From the NCBI RefSeq assembly GCF_040802235.1, contig NC_133158.1:164583401-164647400 (forward strand): 64,000 nt of DNA, read 5' to 3'. A program made the translations under genes and the position numbers. The notes below the pieces were generated by a model. The model did not search any database. It was not told the origin of the DNA and worked only from the letters and a program-made list of their open reading frames with translations. Shown here in pieces: positions 10,672 through 19,969 of this stretch. This DNA comes from Manis javanica. Its lineage: Eukaryota; Chordata; Mammalia; Pholidota; Manidae. Numbering within the stretch: the stretch's first letter is position 1; each line of letters opens with the position of its first letter.

Positions 10672-11430
10672 TCAGCGTGTGGTGAGGAGGTGATGTGAGG
10701 GTGAGGGATCTTCTGTGGCCAGAAGCTGGTAGTTCCTGAGTAAAAGCTGGTTGAAAGCTTGATTAGAGATTTTTCCGACTTGGGATTTAATGAACTTTAT
10801 TATACAGGGTAAGAAGAGACAGGCGAGAAGAATGATTATTATGGGGCCTGAAATGGGCCAGACCCAGGTAAGGAGGGGGTTTGTTAGTATTGAAGAGAAT
10901 GGGTTGGAATTGGAAGCAGAGTGGAGGCTGGAGGCAAGGTCGGTGAGTTTGGTAATGTCAGTTTCTACAATGCCAGATTCGTTGATGTAATAGCAGCACT
11001 CTTCCCGGAGGAAGATGCAGGTGCTGCCCTTCTCGGCTGTAAGCAGATCTAAGGCCCACCAGATTTGAAGGGTGACCTTAGCTAGCGACGTGACCTGTCT
11101 TTGGAGAGAGGCTAGGGAATCGGCAGTGGATGTCAGGGCTCCCTCAAGTTTGGCGTTGAGATCTCTAACTGCCCATAGAGAGTGACCCAAGGCTCCCCCA
11201 GAAAATCCTGCCCCAATGGCTGAGGTGGTCAAAGAGATACCGACCATGATGGGAAGGAAAGCAGCTCTTTTTGTGCACAAGGGCAAGGGAGGTTGGAGCT
11301 CAAGAAATTCTGCCATGCTGTAAAGTGTAAGCTGTGGGATTAGGGTGATGAGAATGCAGGGTGTATCGGAGTTGGGAGGCGGTGAGTTGAAAAGACTGCC
11401 ATTACACCAAAAGAAGTGTCCCGGTTGCAT
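10672..11430 (-). CDS. Provirus env transmembrane subunit (open 252-codon frame)
   Basis: The longest intact frame of the provirus. A short SU C-terminal part comes first. The SU/TM boundary follows at residues 52-55, which read CTKR, so the basic cleavage motif lacks its usual first arginine. Next come a hydrophobic fusion-peptide-like region (57-80), a heptad-repeat region (about 85-120), and a class I CX6CC motif (C138 to C145-C146, CIFLREECC). A membrane span at about 195-220 (PIIIILLACLFLPCIIKF) precedes a short tail. The CX6CC motif marks gammaretrovirus-type envelopes. The upstream surface subunit is broken, so no full envelope can be made from this copy. Whether the TM frame is expressed is unknown. 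Confidence 0.85.
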   Translation of the reverse strand: MQPGHFFWCNGSLFNSPPPNSDTPCILITLIPQLTLYSMAEFLELQPPLPLCTKRAAFLPIMVGISLTTSAIGAGFSGGALGHSLWAVRDLNAKLEGALTSTADSLASLQRQVTSLAKVTLQIWWALDLLTAEKGSTCIFLREECCYYINESGIVETDITKLTDLASSLHSASNSNPFSSILTNPLLTWVWPISGPIIIILLACLFLPCIIKFIKSQVGKISNQAFNQLLLRNYQLLATEDPSPSHHLLTTR

Positions 11431-12351
11431 AAAAGTCTTAGAGCCGGAGGTAGGGGTGTAGATAGAGAGGCAGTGAAGTGCGCTGGAGGTGGGTGGAGTT
11501 GGGCCTACACAGTGGTGGATGGTGAGATTATCTGCGTATTCTGGTTCCCATAGGGGTATGTCTGCCAGGGGGCAGAGGGGTTATCCTTCTGCATGGAAGG
11601 AGTAGTTGGAAATATTAAGGGGCACGGCGGCCAGCAGTGGGTGCTGTAGTGATGCGCACAAGAAACAATTGGTGGTGTTGAGGGTGTGGTTGAGAAAGAT
11701 GGTGGTGTCTTGAATGAGCTGTAACCAAGAGTAGGAGGAATAAGAAGATGAAGAGGCACCGTCAAGAGTTTGGATAATGACTTTTTTGGAATGTCTGATA
11801 TCTGATGCAACTTGAGAGATCTGGGAGTGAGAGGAAACATACTCTTGAGAGATATGAAGGGTACCATGGGGGGTCGAGGACCCCCCATAGTAAACTGAGG
11901 CTGTGACTCTGGCAGCTCATCGAGAGTCCCAGGGATCTGGGATTGATAAGGAGAATGAGCTGTTGGGGTATTTCATGAAACGGTTGGAGGAGTAATACTG
12001 TGGGTACTGGGAGTTACCCATGTAGTGAATGGCACAAGACTAGTAGGGACATCTCCCATAGGTGTCTGGCCATCGCCTGCAATAGGCTTGTTTTTTGGTC
12101 ATAGAGGAAGCAGAGGTAGGGAGAATAAGGGTAGCTGCTAGTGAACACTTCGGTGGAGGGAGGAAAGTGGAGGTATAAAGGCTCAGAGCAGCTTTTATAC
12201 CTGATGTGGCAATGAGGTCAGAAACTTTTGTTTGATGCTGTGTGTAAGTTTGTCTGACTTTGAATCGCCATACAAAGGAGGCTGGGGTGGCGGGGAAGAC
12301 AATAGGAATGAGGAAAAAAAGCGAGAGAGCAGTAAAGGAGGAAAAAGTCAT
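11431..12351 (-). pseudogene. Provirus env surface subunit, broken
   Basis: A start codon at 12351 opens a 103-codon frame (12351-12040) with a hydrophobic, signal-peptide-like start (FTALSLFFLIPIVFP). After a stop, SU text continues in other frames through 11888-11505. A CxxC motif (CFLC, about 11666-11677) lies there in a frame different from the longest one. Stops and shifts separate these pieces from the TM frame. The env start overlaps the stop of the pol frame (ATGA, 12348-12351). Confidence 0.75.
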
Positions 12352-13860
12352 AATTCGGGTATGGATGGCAAAGGGGGTGAACAGGATTTTGGAGGAAAGA
12401 GGACAGTAAGGTCAGGAGTCTGGAGGGAGGGAGAGTCTAAACTTTTGTAGGTTAAGAGATCTTTTAGGTGATGTGGGGACAGAATGGTAAGGGGCGCCCT
12501 GAATGTCAGTTTATGAGCTTCCTTCTGCAAGAGCTGTCCAGCAGCTAATGCCCGTAGGCAGGGGGCCCATCCCCAAACTGTGGGGTCTAATTGCTTGGAG
12601 AGATAAGCTACTGGGGCAAAGGATGGGCCATAATATTGGCTTAGGACTCCTAGAGCTTGACTGGACCTCTCATGAATGTATAATGAGAAGGGCTTTGACA
12701 AATCAGGAAGATGGAGAACTGGGGCTTCCACAAGGTCTCAATGGAGCTTAATGAAGGAGTGTCAGGATGAGGAGGATAATGGTTCTTCAGGGGGGCCCTT
12801 CCTGAGGTCGTATAGGGGTCTTGCTAACAGGGAGAGGTTAGGGATCCACGCTCTAAAATACCCCGCCAGGCCTAGAAAGGAAAGGATTTCTGTCTTGGTT
12901 TTGGGAACGGGCAGGTCAGAGAGGAGCCGTTTTCTGTCTAAGGTAATGGACTTTCTTTGTTGAGACAGAAGGAATCCAAGGTAAGTGACAGAAGGGGAAG
13001 AGATTTGAGCTTTGATGGGGGATACCCGGTAACTTCTGGAAGCTAGAAGGTTAAGTAGGGAGGCAGTGTCAAGTTGAGACTGTTCTCACGAGGGACTGCA
13101 GAGTAGAAGATTGTCCACGTATTGTAATAAGGTGGACTCGGAGTGATCATGATGAAACTGTTTGAGGTCCTGAGCTAGGACCTGTCCAAAAATATGGGGA
13201 CTATCTTGGAAGCCTTGTGGCAAAACTGTCCAAGTGAGTTGTTCAGAATGTCTTGTGTATGGGTCCGTCCAGGTGAAGGCGAAAAAATCTTGGGAGGAGG
13301 GGTCCAGAGGGATAGAAAAAATGCATCCTTGAGATCTAGGACTGAGAAGTGGGATGACGAGGCAGGGATCTGCGATTAAAGGGTGTATGGATTTGGAACT
13401 AAGGGATGGATAGGGACAACGGCCATGTTGATGAGGCGAAGGTTTTGGACAAGGCAGAAAGATCCGTTGGTTTTTTTAACAGCTAATATGGGGTATTAAA
13501 TGGGGAGTGAGTGAGTCTGAGGTAATTTTTGTTTAAGAGATCTTGAATGATGGGTTGGAGGCTTATGAGGGCTGATGTGGTTAGGGGATATTGGGCCTGA
13601 CAGATATACTGAGAGGGGTCACATAATTTGATAGAGGCAGGGGGACATAGGGCCACGGAGGGGCTTGTAATGTCCTGAACTTTGGGATTTACAGGGTGTA
13701 TGAGGGCGGAACCGGAGCTTTCATTGGGTAGAGGGGGGTCGTTGGCTATGAGGGCCATCAGAAAGGGAGTACTGGGGGCTGTGGGAGTGGATATAGTTAT
13801 GGAAACATGGAGGAGAGAAAGGATGTCCCGTCCTAGTAAAGGGATGGGACACTGGGGCAT
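12348..13860 (-). pseudogene. Provirus pol: reverse transcriptase, lacking RNase H and integrase
   Basis: Minus-strand text runs from the end of protease (CPIPLLGRDILSLLHVSI, about 13854-13801) into the RT fingers (QYPLTTSALISLQPII, about 13600). The catalytic segment at about 13086-13124 reads QYVDNLLLCSPS, with Asn in place of the second catalytic Asp, and a TGA follows at once. The connection region is open at 12731-12348 (APVLHLPDLSKPFSLYIHER onward). The frame then ends directly on the env start. RNase H and integrase are absent, a loss of very roughly 1.6-1.8 kb compared with a normal class I pol. Confidence 0.85.
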
Positions 13861-14065
13861 AACCAGGAAGGAGTGGGAGAAAGGTATGGGATTGTCTTGG
13901 ATTGTACATAAAAGGGGGGGAGGGTTTTAATGGGAAAATCTGTTTACCTCCTACCCCGACTATAGGAGTAATGGCTGGCATGGTAGGGTCCCAGTATTCT
14001 CGCAAGACTGAGAAGGTGGCTCCTGTGTCTAGGAGGAAGGAGATGGGCCGACCATCTAACTGTTA
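13861..14065 (-). pseudogene. Provirus protease, broken
   Basis: The aspartic protease active-site motif is visible as FLLDTGATFSVL at about 14033-13998. An in-frame TAA sits a few codons upstream (about 14063), and the frame changes before the C-terminal LLGRD motif. The protease is therefore split across two frames and inactive. Its place between gag zinc knuckles and RT is normal. Confidence 0.75.
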
Positions 14066-14099
14066 AAGTAAACCTGGGCTCCTGTTTGGTGATGGAAAT

Positions 14100-15795
14100 G
14101 GTCGGGCGAGAAGCCCCCAGGCCCCGTCAATCTTCTTCTGCCAGCCCCACTATTGCGGGCTTAGGATGGGGGTTGTTCGTACAGCCTCCCCTTCAGGTGG
14201 TTGGGCAATCCGACCCCCAGTGGCCCTTTTTGTGGCCTCTGGGGCATGGGGTGGTAGGAGATCTGGGGGAGGGGCACGCCCTTGACCAATGTCCCTCATT
14301 TCCGCACTTGAAACAAGCTCCTGGGGGGAGCTTGTTTGTAGAGGGGCGCCCAGGTTGTGGTTTTATCAGCTGGGCCAACATTTGGAAATTGGCCTGATCA
14401 GCCTTTTGTTTATGGCGTTCTTTCTCCTCCTCCCGGTTATGGAAGACTTTAAAGGCCACTGTTAGGATCTCAGTCTGTGGGGTAGCGGGGCCCTGTTCTA
14501 ACTTTTTGAGTTTAGCTTTAATGTCAGGGTAGCTTTGAGCTAGGAAGTATGTCATAAGGACATGTCTTCCTTCAGGTGTTTCTGGGTCCAGGCTGGTATA
14601 GTGTAATAGGGCTTGAGTGAATCTAAGAACTCGGAAGGGGTTTCATCTCTCTTTTGAATTATATCCTGGAGCTTTTTAAAATTGACTATTTTACGAGCTG
14701 CCTTTTTTATACCTGCTATTAAGCAGGAGGCAAAAATATCTCGAGAGTGGATACCCACGGTGGTGTTATAATCCCAGTGTGGGTCTTGTTCGGGGACAGC
14801 AGTGGGGCCAGGGGAATAGGTGGGGTCAGTCCTGTGGGTTTTGGTAGCATGCGTTTGGGCGAAGTCCCAAACTCGTCTACGCTCTTCAAGGAGGAGAGTA
14901 TTGGCCAGGAGCATGAAAATGTCATGATGTGTGAGGCTGTAAGACTGGAGGGTCCATTGAAACTCCATGATGTATGTCGTGGGATCAGTGGAAAAGGAAC
15001 CTAGGTGTTTCTCTAGTTGGGCTAAATCTCCTAAGGAGAAAGGGACGTGAACGCGCACGATGCCTTCGGATCCTGCTACCTCCTGGAGGGGGGCGATAAT
15101 TTTGGGAGGCCCTCGGGACCAAGTCTGAGAGGGACTGAAAGGTTCTGGCTCATTCTGTGTGGGGGAAACAGGTGATAGGGGCAAAGACGCAATAATTTTG
15201 GGAGGCCCTCGGGACCGAGTCTGAGGGGGCAAAGACGGAGGAGGCTCATGGAACTTAGTTAGAGGGGGGCTGAAAGGCTCAGGCTCGATCTGCGGGAGGG
15301 GGGGAGGTGAGGGGGATGGAGGCGGAGGGGGTGAGGTGGGGGAGGAGATGGTGGTGGAGGGAGGGGAGGAGGGGGAAGGGAGAGGATGGGAGGCTTCTGC
15401 GGGGGTGGAGGCAGCAGTGGTGGAAGGGGGAGGGGCTGTTGTAGGAGAAGAGGGGGATGGGAGAGGACAGGAGGCTTCTGTGGGGGCGGCGGCTTGCAGG
15501 CTAGGAGAACTTGGGGGGGGGCGGGGGAAGAGGAGGTGGAAAGCTTCGATATAGGGAATCTCCTTCCATTTTTTCAGGCACTGGCAGTAGTTAAAAAGAT
15601 CGCGAGTGATGTTAGGATCAAGAGTCCCCCTGCAGGCCATTGGTTGTTATTGTCTAGGTGGTATGTCGGCCAATCTTGGGAGCAGTATTTACGGAGAAGT
15701 TTTGGTTTTATATCAGGTGTCAGGGAGAGGGTGGCTAGATGCTTGAGCAGGCATTCAAGAGGTAAACTTTCAGGGAGGGATGAGGAGGCTCCCAT
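14100..15795 (-). pseudogene. Provirus gag, two frame changes
   Basis: Starts at 15795 with MGASSSLPES, a myristoylation-type N-terminus. The matrix text shifts frame near 15635 into the 362-codon frame 15640-14552. That frame has a long Pro/Ser-rich region (about 15530-15090), then capsid (HVPFSLGDLAQLEKHLG, SFSTDPTTYIMEFQWTLQSY). A second shift near 14615 leads into the nucleocapsid frame 14555-14193, which has a CCHC zinc knuckle (CFKCGNEGHWSRAC). A second knuckle-like segment lacks its second cysteine. The Pro-rich region contains an internal near-repeat: EPEPFSP, SRGPPKIIA and PL each occur twice. No PPPY or PTAP late motif is visible. Confidence 0.85.
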
Positions 15796-16439
15796 GGCTG
15801 AAGGACAGAGAAGGAGACAAACAGGGGAAGATGAACGGAGATCCTCGGACTGGAGGCAGACCACAAGGAGACAAAGGGCGTCCCCGATGATCCTTGGTGG
15901 TCTGCGGAAACTCGTATACGAGTGAGAATTTCTTAGGAAGTGTGGGTCATCACCCAGACTTTTCTAAGAAGGCAGAGTGCCAGAGTCACGAGGTACCTAG
16001 TACTAGGAATTTTCAGCAGACAGAACAGATTTCAGTGAACGAAACAGAAGGAGGAGGGGGGAAAAAAGGGAGCGTTCTCATCTGCAAAGGAGTCACCTCG
16101 TTTATGGCTATTGAGGGGGCCCTGAGGGTCCACCGCAGCCGTGAAGGCCTGAGGCGGGGATTTATGGCTGTTGGAGGAGGGGCCTGAGGGTCGGCCGCAG
16201 CCGTGAAGGCCTGAGGCGGGGAGAGTTCCCTTCTCGTCCCTGAGCATCAGGGCCTTGCTGGATGATCACGGTCAATGGCGCTGTGATAGCTCGGGGAAGA
16301 GTGGCCCACTCCGGGGGGAAACTTACCTAAAGGCCAGAGAGGAGTGGTGAGTGTGAGGAGCCAACGCCGGAAAAAGAGGACGAGGGCAAGCTACTGCTGG
16401 TGTCGGGGGGAAGACGGGGCCCAGTTGGGGTGTCCCGTC

Positions 16440-16457
16440 TCCCGGGTTTTGGCACCA
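16440..16457 (-). other. Provirus primer binding site (tRNA-Phe type)
   Basis: On the minus strand, one base after the LTR end, the 18 bases TGGTGCCAAAACCCGGGA are complementary to the 3' end of tRNA-Phe except at one position (A where G is expected). This places the provirus with the HERV-F-like, tRNA-Phe-primed class I ERVs. Confidence 0.85.
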
Positions 16458-16458
16458 A

Positions 16459-16707
16459 TGAAAGGAAAGGAGTGACACACAGCAGCAATTCACCGGAGAA
16501 ATCCGCTTTTTTAGGGAAAGGTGCTGGGTTATATAGGAAGGGGCATGGGGTGATTGTGGTGTTACTTCTATGGGGCTGGTGGCTATTGGCTAGATGCTGG
16601 GATTGGGAGGGGGGCGAGAGGTGATTGGGCTTCAGGTGGCGCCAGTGGGAACTGAGGACCCCGAAGAGAAGCCGGAAGTTCGCCATCTTACTGGTGGGGG
16701 CCCTTCA
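16459..16707 (-). mobile_element. Provirus 5' LTR
   Basis: A 249-base LTR nearly identical to 10122-10371. The poly(A) signal seen in the 3' LTR (AATAAA) is altered here to an A-run by one substitution. That is the LTR where loss does least harm to transcript ending. The TATA box is kept. Confidence 0.92.
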
Positions 16708-16712
16708 CTCCC
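16708..16712. repeat. Target-site duplication of provirus (right)
   Basis: CTCCC, an exact copy of 10117-10121. ERV copy B sequence resumes here (TGTTTTGAGAGAAATC, matching 7634 onward in copy A). Confidence 0.85.
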
Positions 16713-17206
16713 TGTTTTGAGAGAAATCTTCTGCATCCATGGATGTTTTGTTGCCCTTGTCTAGCTTGGATTAATACTTAGTCTATAGGCACAGACCTGA
16801 TCATCTACATTTGCCCTCTTACAGCACTAAATTATGTTTTCTACCTTTATTTTGCATCTACCTATCACTTGAGCATTTTATTTTTAAAAAAAAGGGAGAA
16901 ATGTGGGATCCACATATAAATCAAGTATAAAAATCAAATGAATAATCATATCTGACTTGATTCGTGATGCGTGATCAAAACCAAAAGTTTCTGTGATATA
17001 ACTGCCCTTGCACTGTTCACCATGTAAGAACTTATTCACTATGTAAGAACTTACTCGTTATGCTTCACAAGATTGGAGACTGTTGAGAATGAGGCTTTGG
17101 GTTGATTAATGACTGTGCATTGAATCCCCTATACAGAATTTTATTGTTGTTAACAACCATTTGATCAATAAATGAGAGATGCCCTCTCAAAAAAAAATAA
17201 ATAATC
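16713..17206 (+). mobile_element. ERV copy B: LTR U3-R ending in a poly(A) tail
   Basis: After 190 bases of internal sequence and a purine tract, the LTR begins at 16902 (TGTGGG), matching the copy A LTR at 7902. It runs to AATAAA (17167-17172) and stops 16 bases later at 17188, where an A-rich tail (17189-17206) begins. Copy A continues at this point into U5. Ending at the R polyadenylation site with an A-tail is the form of a reverse-transcribed viral mRNA copied by L1 machinery, as known for processed HERV-W copies. The 5' truncation at about 9487 also fits. I could not define a flanking duplication. Confidence 0.65.
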
Positions 17207-17272
17207 CTTTTAGCAGGCAGGATAAGGTGAACTTTACATTGTCATGATGTAACTGATACAATTAAGTGATTG

Positions 17273-17547
17273 TTTATGCTGAGATATTTTATCTGCAGAA
17301 CACTCAAACATTCCAGGCCAAGTTGCTCCTGGCCTTTTGAGCCTTAAATGATTCTGTATTCCTTGTTATTTATACAAATCTTTACCCTAGAGAATTAGTG
17401 GGACTCTGACTTTGCATAATGCTTAACGCAGAATTTTGATAGGGACTTCTTTGCATATTGTTACATTGTTCTGACTGCTCTTGCTCTTTTTCTCCGGAGA
17501 CCCTCACCCTACTCTGCCTAATCCCATGGTCCCTGTCTCAATTCCAT
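17273..17547 (+). repeat. Interspersed repeat, inverted partner of 6256-6512
   Basis: Aligns with the reverse complement of 6256-6512. It lies directly after the copy B tail. The family is not named. It is similar in size to an LTR. Confidence 0.7.
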
Positions 17548-17577
17548 CTTAAAGACTGTATTTTGATACCCAGGGAG

Positions 17578-18020
17578 TTAAAAGTGTAAGATTCTTAGCT
17601 TACTCTTTAGCAAACAGACAATAACTCAGCCCACCTTGGGTGCTGGGCAGGCAAGGTGTTTAATATGCTCCCAGACCAGGACGCCGGTATCCCAGGGAGA
17701 AATCAGAGCAGAAAGTTCCTTGTGTTAATTGTAAGTATTCGAAGGCCATTTAACAAGTCTGCACTCCCAGCCCTTAGTCACATTTCTTAAGAATCCTTAA
17801 AAGGGGGAACCCCCCAGCCTTTCGGCGCTCTCCTCTGAGGTCGCCCGCACTTTGTCAGTGCGTAACCTTTTAACTTTAAACTTTCTTTTCTCAACCTTTC
17901 AGGGGTGCCTCCTCTCTAGGGCAGCCCACACTCCCCTTTCTCCAAGTGTGCACCTTTTGCCTTAAATAAACTTCTCACTTAAATGCATTGTCTCTGAGCC
18001 TTTTCCAGAGTGTTTCGTTC
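17578..18020 (+). mobile_element. ERV1-type LTR
   Basis: Contains a TATA-like CCTTAAAAGGGGGAA (about 17794-17808), a CT-rich leader, and TTAAATAAACTTC (AATAAA at about 17965) followed by a G/T-rich region. These elements recur in the same order at 18480-18720. No internal retroviral sequence is recognised between the two, so they may be two solo LTRs or a decayed pair. Confidence 0.5.
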
Positions 18021-18479
18021 CTTTTCTTTGTCATTCTACTCCTCCGAATTCTGGCTTTAACCTTCACTCTATCCTATCTCACACAAGTAAGGAGGGGCTT
18101 CTGGGAGCTCAGCCCTGGGCTTGCAAATTACCTTCGCCTGGGTGATCAGGAACTGCAGTTTACAGTCATGCTTTTTATTCTGTAACCTGCCTGAAAGTCT
18201 CCCTTCTTTACCTATAGGAAGTTCGCAGAACATAATGCCACTCCATCCAGTGCTCTGCAGCTCCCCCAAAGCATGGGATGGTAGGGACTCAGTTCCCATG
18301 CGGTGCAGGTAGATCCAAGCAGATGCTGGATGCCAGGTGACCCTGCCTTAAGGAGTTAGCAGGGGTCGTGCCCTATGCTGAGTAGCTGTTCAATGAACTT
18401 CCTTTGTTATTCTATTATGTCATTCCCTAACACTCTTACTTTAATGAATTCCTTCCTTTGTCCTGACTTAACTGCATCA

Positions 18480-18720
18480 CCGTCACCGGAACTCTCCCTA
18501 ACAGGACCACTTAACCAGTCCACACCTCCTAGCCCTTTGTCACATTCCTGAAAAATCCTTAAAAGGGGGGAATCCCCAACCTTCAGGGCGTTCCTCACTC
18601 TGAGTTGCATGCACTTTCTAAGTAACTTTTTAAATAAAATTTTTACTCTGTTTCACTATTGTGTCTCTGCCCTTCAATTCTTTGTTGTTGCAGGGACAAG
18701 AACCTGGGAAAATACACAAC
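18480..18720 (+). mobile_element. ERV1-type LTR, related to 17720-18020
   Basis: Shares with the previous element the string CCTAGCCCTTTGTCACATT..CCTTAAAAGGGG and an AAATAAAATTTTTACT poly(A) region (about 18631), followed by a TGTCTCTGCCC segment. The orientation is plus. Confidence 0.5.
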
Positions 18721-19019
18721 GCCCTCCCCCCAACACTACTCCTTTCCATTATGTGTACACAGCTGTCTTAATCTCTGCCATCTTTTCTATCAAGTCAAAG
18801 GAGAGCATGGATTTAATGTAAATTCTTGTTTCCTTGTTTAGCCTTAGAACTGTTAAGTGTTCCTGGAGGAAAATTTTCTGTTGAAGTATTAGCCAGAGCC
18901 TGTGATTTGGGAAAATCATCACTGTAAGACACCACAACTCTCTGTCATGGTCTATTAAAAGCATGGCCATCATCATCTTTGTATGCCTGAGAGTGAGAAA
19001 TGGCCAGGTGTCTCATATC

Positions 19020-19450
19020 TACATGGCTTAGAGGTATTATGTTCAGTGAAATAAGCCAGGCAGAGAAAGACAAGTTCCAAATGATTTCACTCATCTGTGG
19101 AGTATAACAACAAAGCAAAAACTGAGGGAACAAAACAGCAGCAGAGGCACAGATCCCCAAAATGGACTAGTGGTTACCAAAGGGAAAGGGACTGGGGAGG
19201 ATGGGTGGGGAGGGAGGGAGAAGGGGATGAAGGGGTATTATGATTAGCACACATAATATAGTGGGGGCACGGGGAATGAAGTATAGCACAGAGAAGACAA
19301 GTAGTGACTTTGTAATATCTTACTATGCTGATGGACAGTGACTGCAGTGGGGTACGTGAGGGGGGACTTGATAATATGAGTGAACATAGTAACCACAATG
19401 TGAAACCTTCATAAGATTCTGTATCAATGTTACCTTAATTAAAAAAAACG
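19020..19450 (+). mobile_element. L1 3' end with poly(A) tail
   Basis: Matches the L1 3' end at about 28350-28730 (GTGAAATAAGCCAGG, CAAAACAGCAGCAG, GAAGTATAGCACAGAG). It ends in TTAATTAAAAAAAA at about 19435-19449. It is the last few codons of ORF2 plus the 3'UTR. Confidence 0.88.
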
Positions 19451-19578
19451 CTTCAGACTCTAAAAAAAAGTGGCATATTCGTTTAGTCAATGAGTGGGCA
19501 CCATGCTAGATTCTGATGGGAAAAATGCCATACACATTAAAAGTGGTCTTTGAATTTCTAAAGCTGGAGAAAACTATG

Positions 19579-19668
19579 TTAAAAGTGTAAGATTCTTAGC
19601 TTACTCTTTAGCAAACAGACAGATGCTGGATGCCAGGAAACAAACTCTTTAGCAAGGTGTTTAATATG
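19579..19668 (+). repeat. Patchwork of short copies of the 17.6-18.3 kb region
   Basis: Three blocks appear in a row. 19579-19621 equals 17578-17620 (43 bases). 19620-19637 equals 18320-18337 (18 bases). 19652-19668 equals 17651-17667 (17 bases). The third block then joins directly to the duplicated segment at 19669-19965. The junctions share one or a few bases. Confidence 0.75.
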
Positions 19669-19965
19669 GCTCAGAAACCTGAAGCCCCTGCCATGGTGTC
19701 AGAACAGCCGGAGGAAGCCCTCCCTATGGCAACTACAAATGCAGAGTGTAGAGGCTTACACCTGTGTGCTCAGCCCACTGGTTTGGGCAGTGGAGGCAGG
19801 CACAATAACCAGGAAGCAGAAAATAGCTCTTTCCTCCCCCCAGGCACCAGCGCCACTCCCCCACAGACCCCGAAATTGTTAGAGGGGCTGAGTAGCTCGA
19901 GAGCAGAGCTTCTGGGCCATTAGAGGGCGCCACATACAAATATGAAACATCAAGCTCACCTAATT
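19669..19965 (+). repeat. Direct copy of 21911-22197 (L1 5'UTR segment)
   Basis: Nearly identical over about 285 bases to 21911-22197, with a handful of substitutions (CCATGG/CCCTGG, CTCGAGAG/CTTGAGAG, CTTCTGG/CTTTTGG). At the second site the sequence lies inside a plus-strand L1 between its 5'UTR and ORF1, so this copy is a detached L1 5' piece. The 97-codon frame inside it is incidental. Confidence 0.8.
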
Positions 19966-19969
19966 TTGT

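Larger units (their letters stand above)
10122..16707 (-). mobile_element. ERV1 provirus, tRNA-Phe primer type, internally deleted
   Basis: A complete two-LTR provirus in minus orientation, nested inside ERV copy B. The order on the minus strand is: 5' LTR 16707-16459, primer site 16457-16440, gag about 15795-14100, protease about 14065-13800, reverse transcriptase about 13800-12350, env 12351-10672, polypurine tract, 3' LTR 10371-10122. Total length is 6.6 kb, shorter than a full class I provirus. RNase H and integrase are absent. gag has two frame changes, pro and pol carry stops and shifts, and only the TM half of env keeps a long open frame. The two LTRs differ at about 7 of 250 positions plus one indel, so the insertion is fairly recent in evolutionary terms. 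Confidence 0.93.

Noticed and set aside
13682..14397. Plus-strand frames over protease and nucleocapsid
   Set aside because: Antisense to clearly retroviral minus-strand text (DTGA motif, CCHC knuckle).
15386..15925. 179-codon plus-strand frame rich in Gly and Arg
   Set aside because: It is antisense to the Pro/Ser-rich gag linker and matrix of the minus-strand provirus; a shadow frame.
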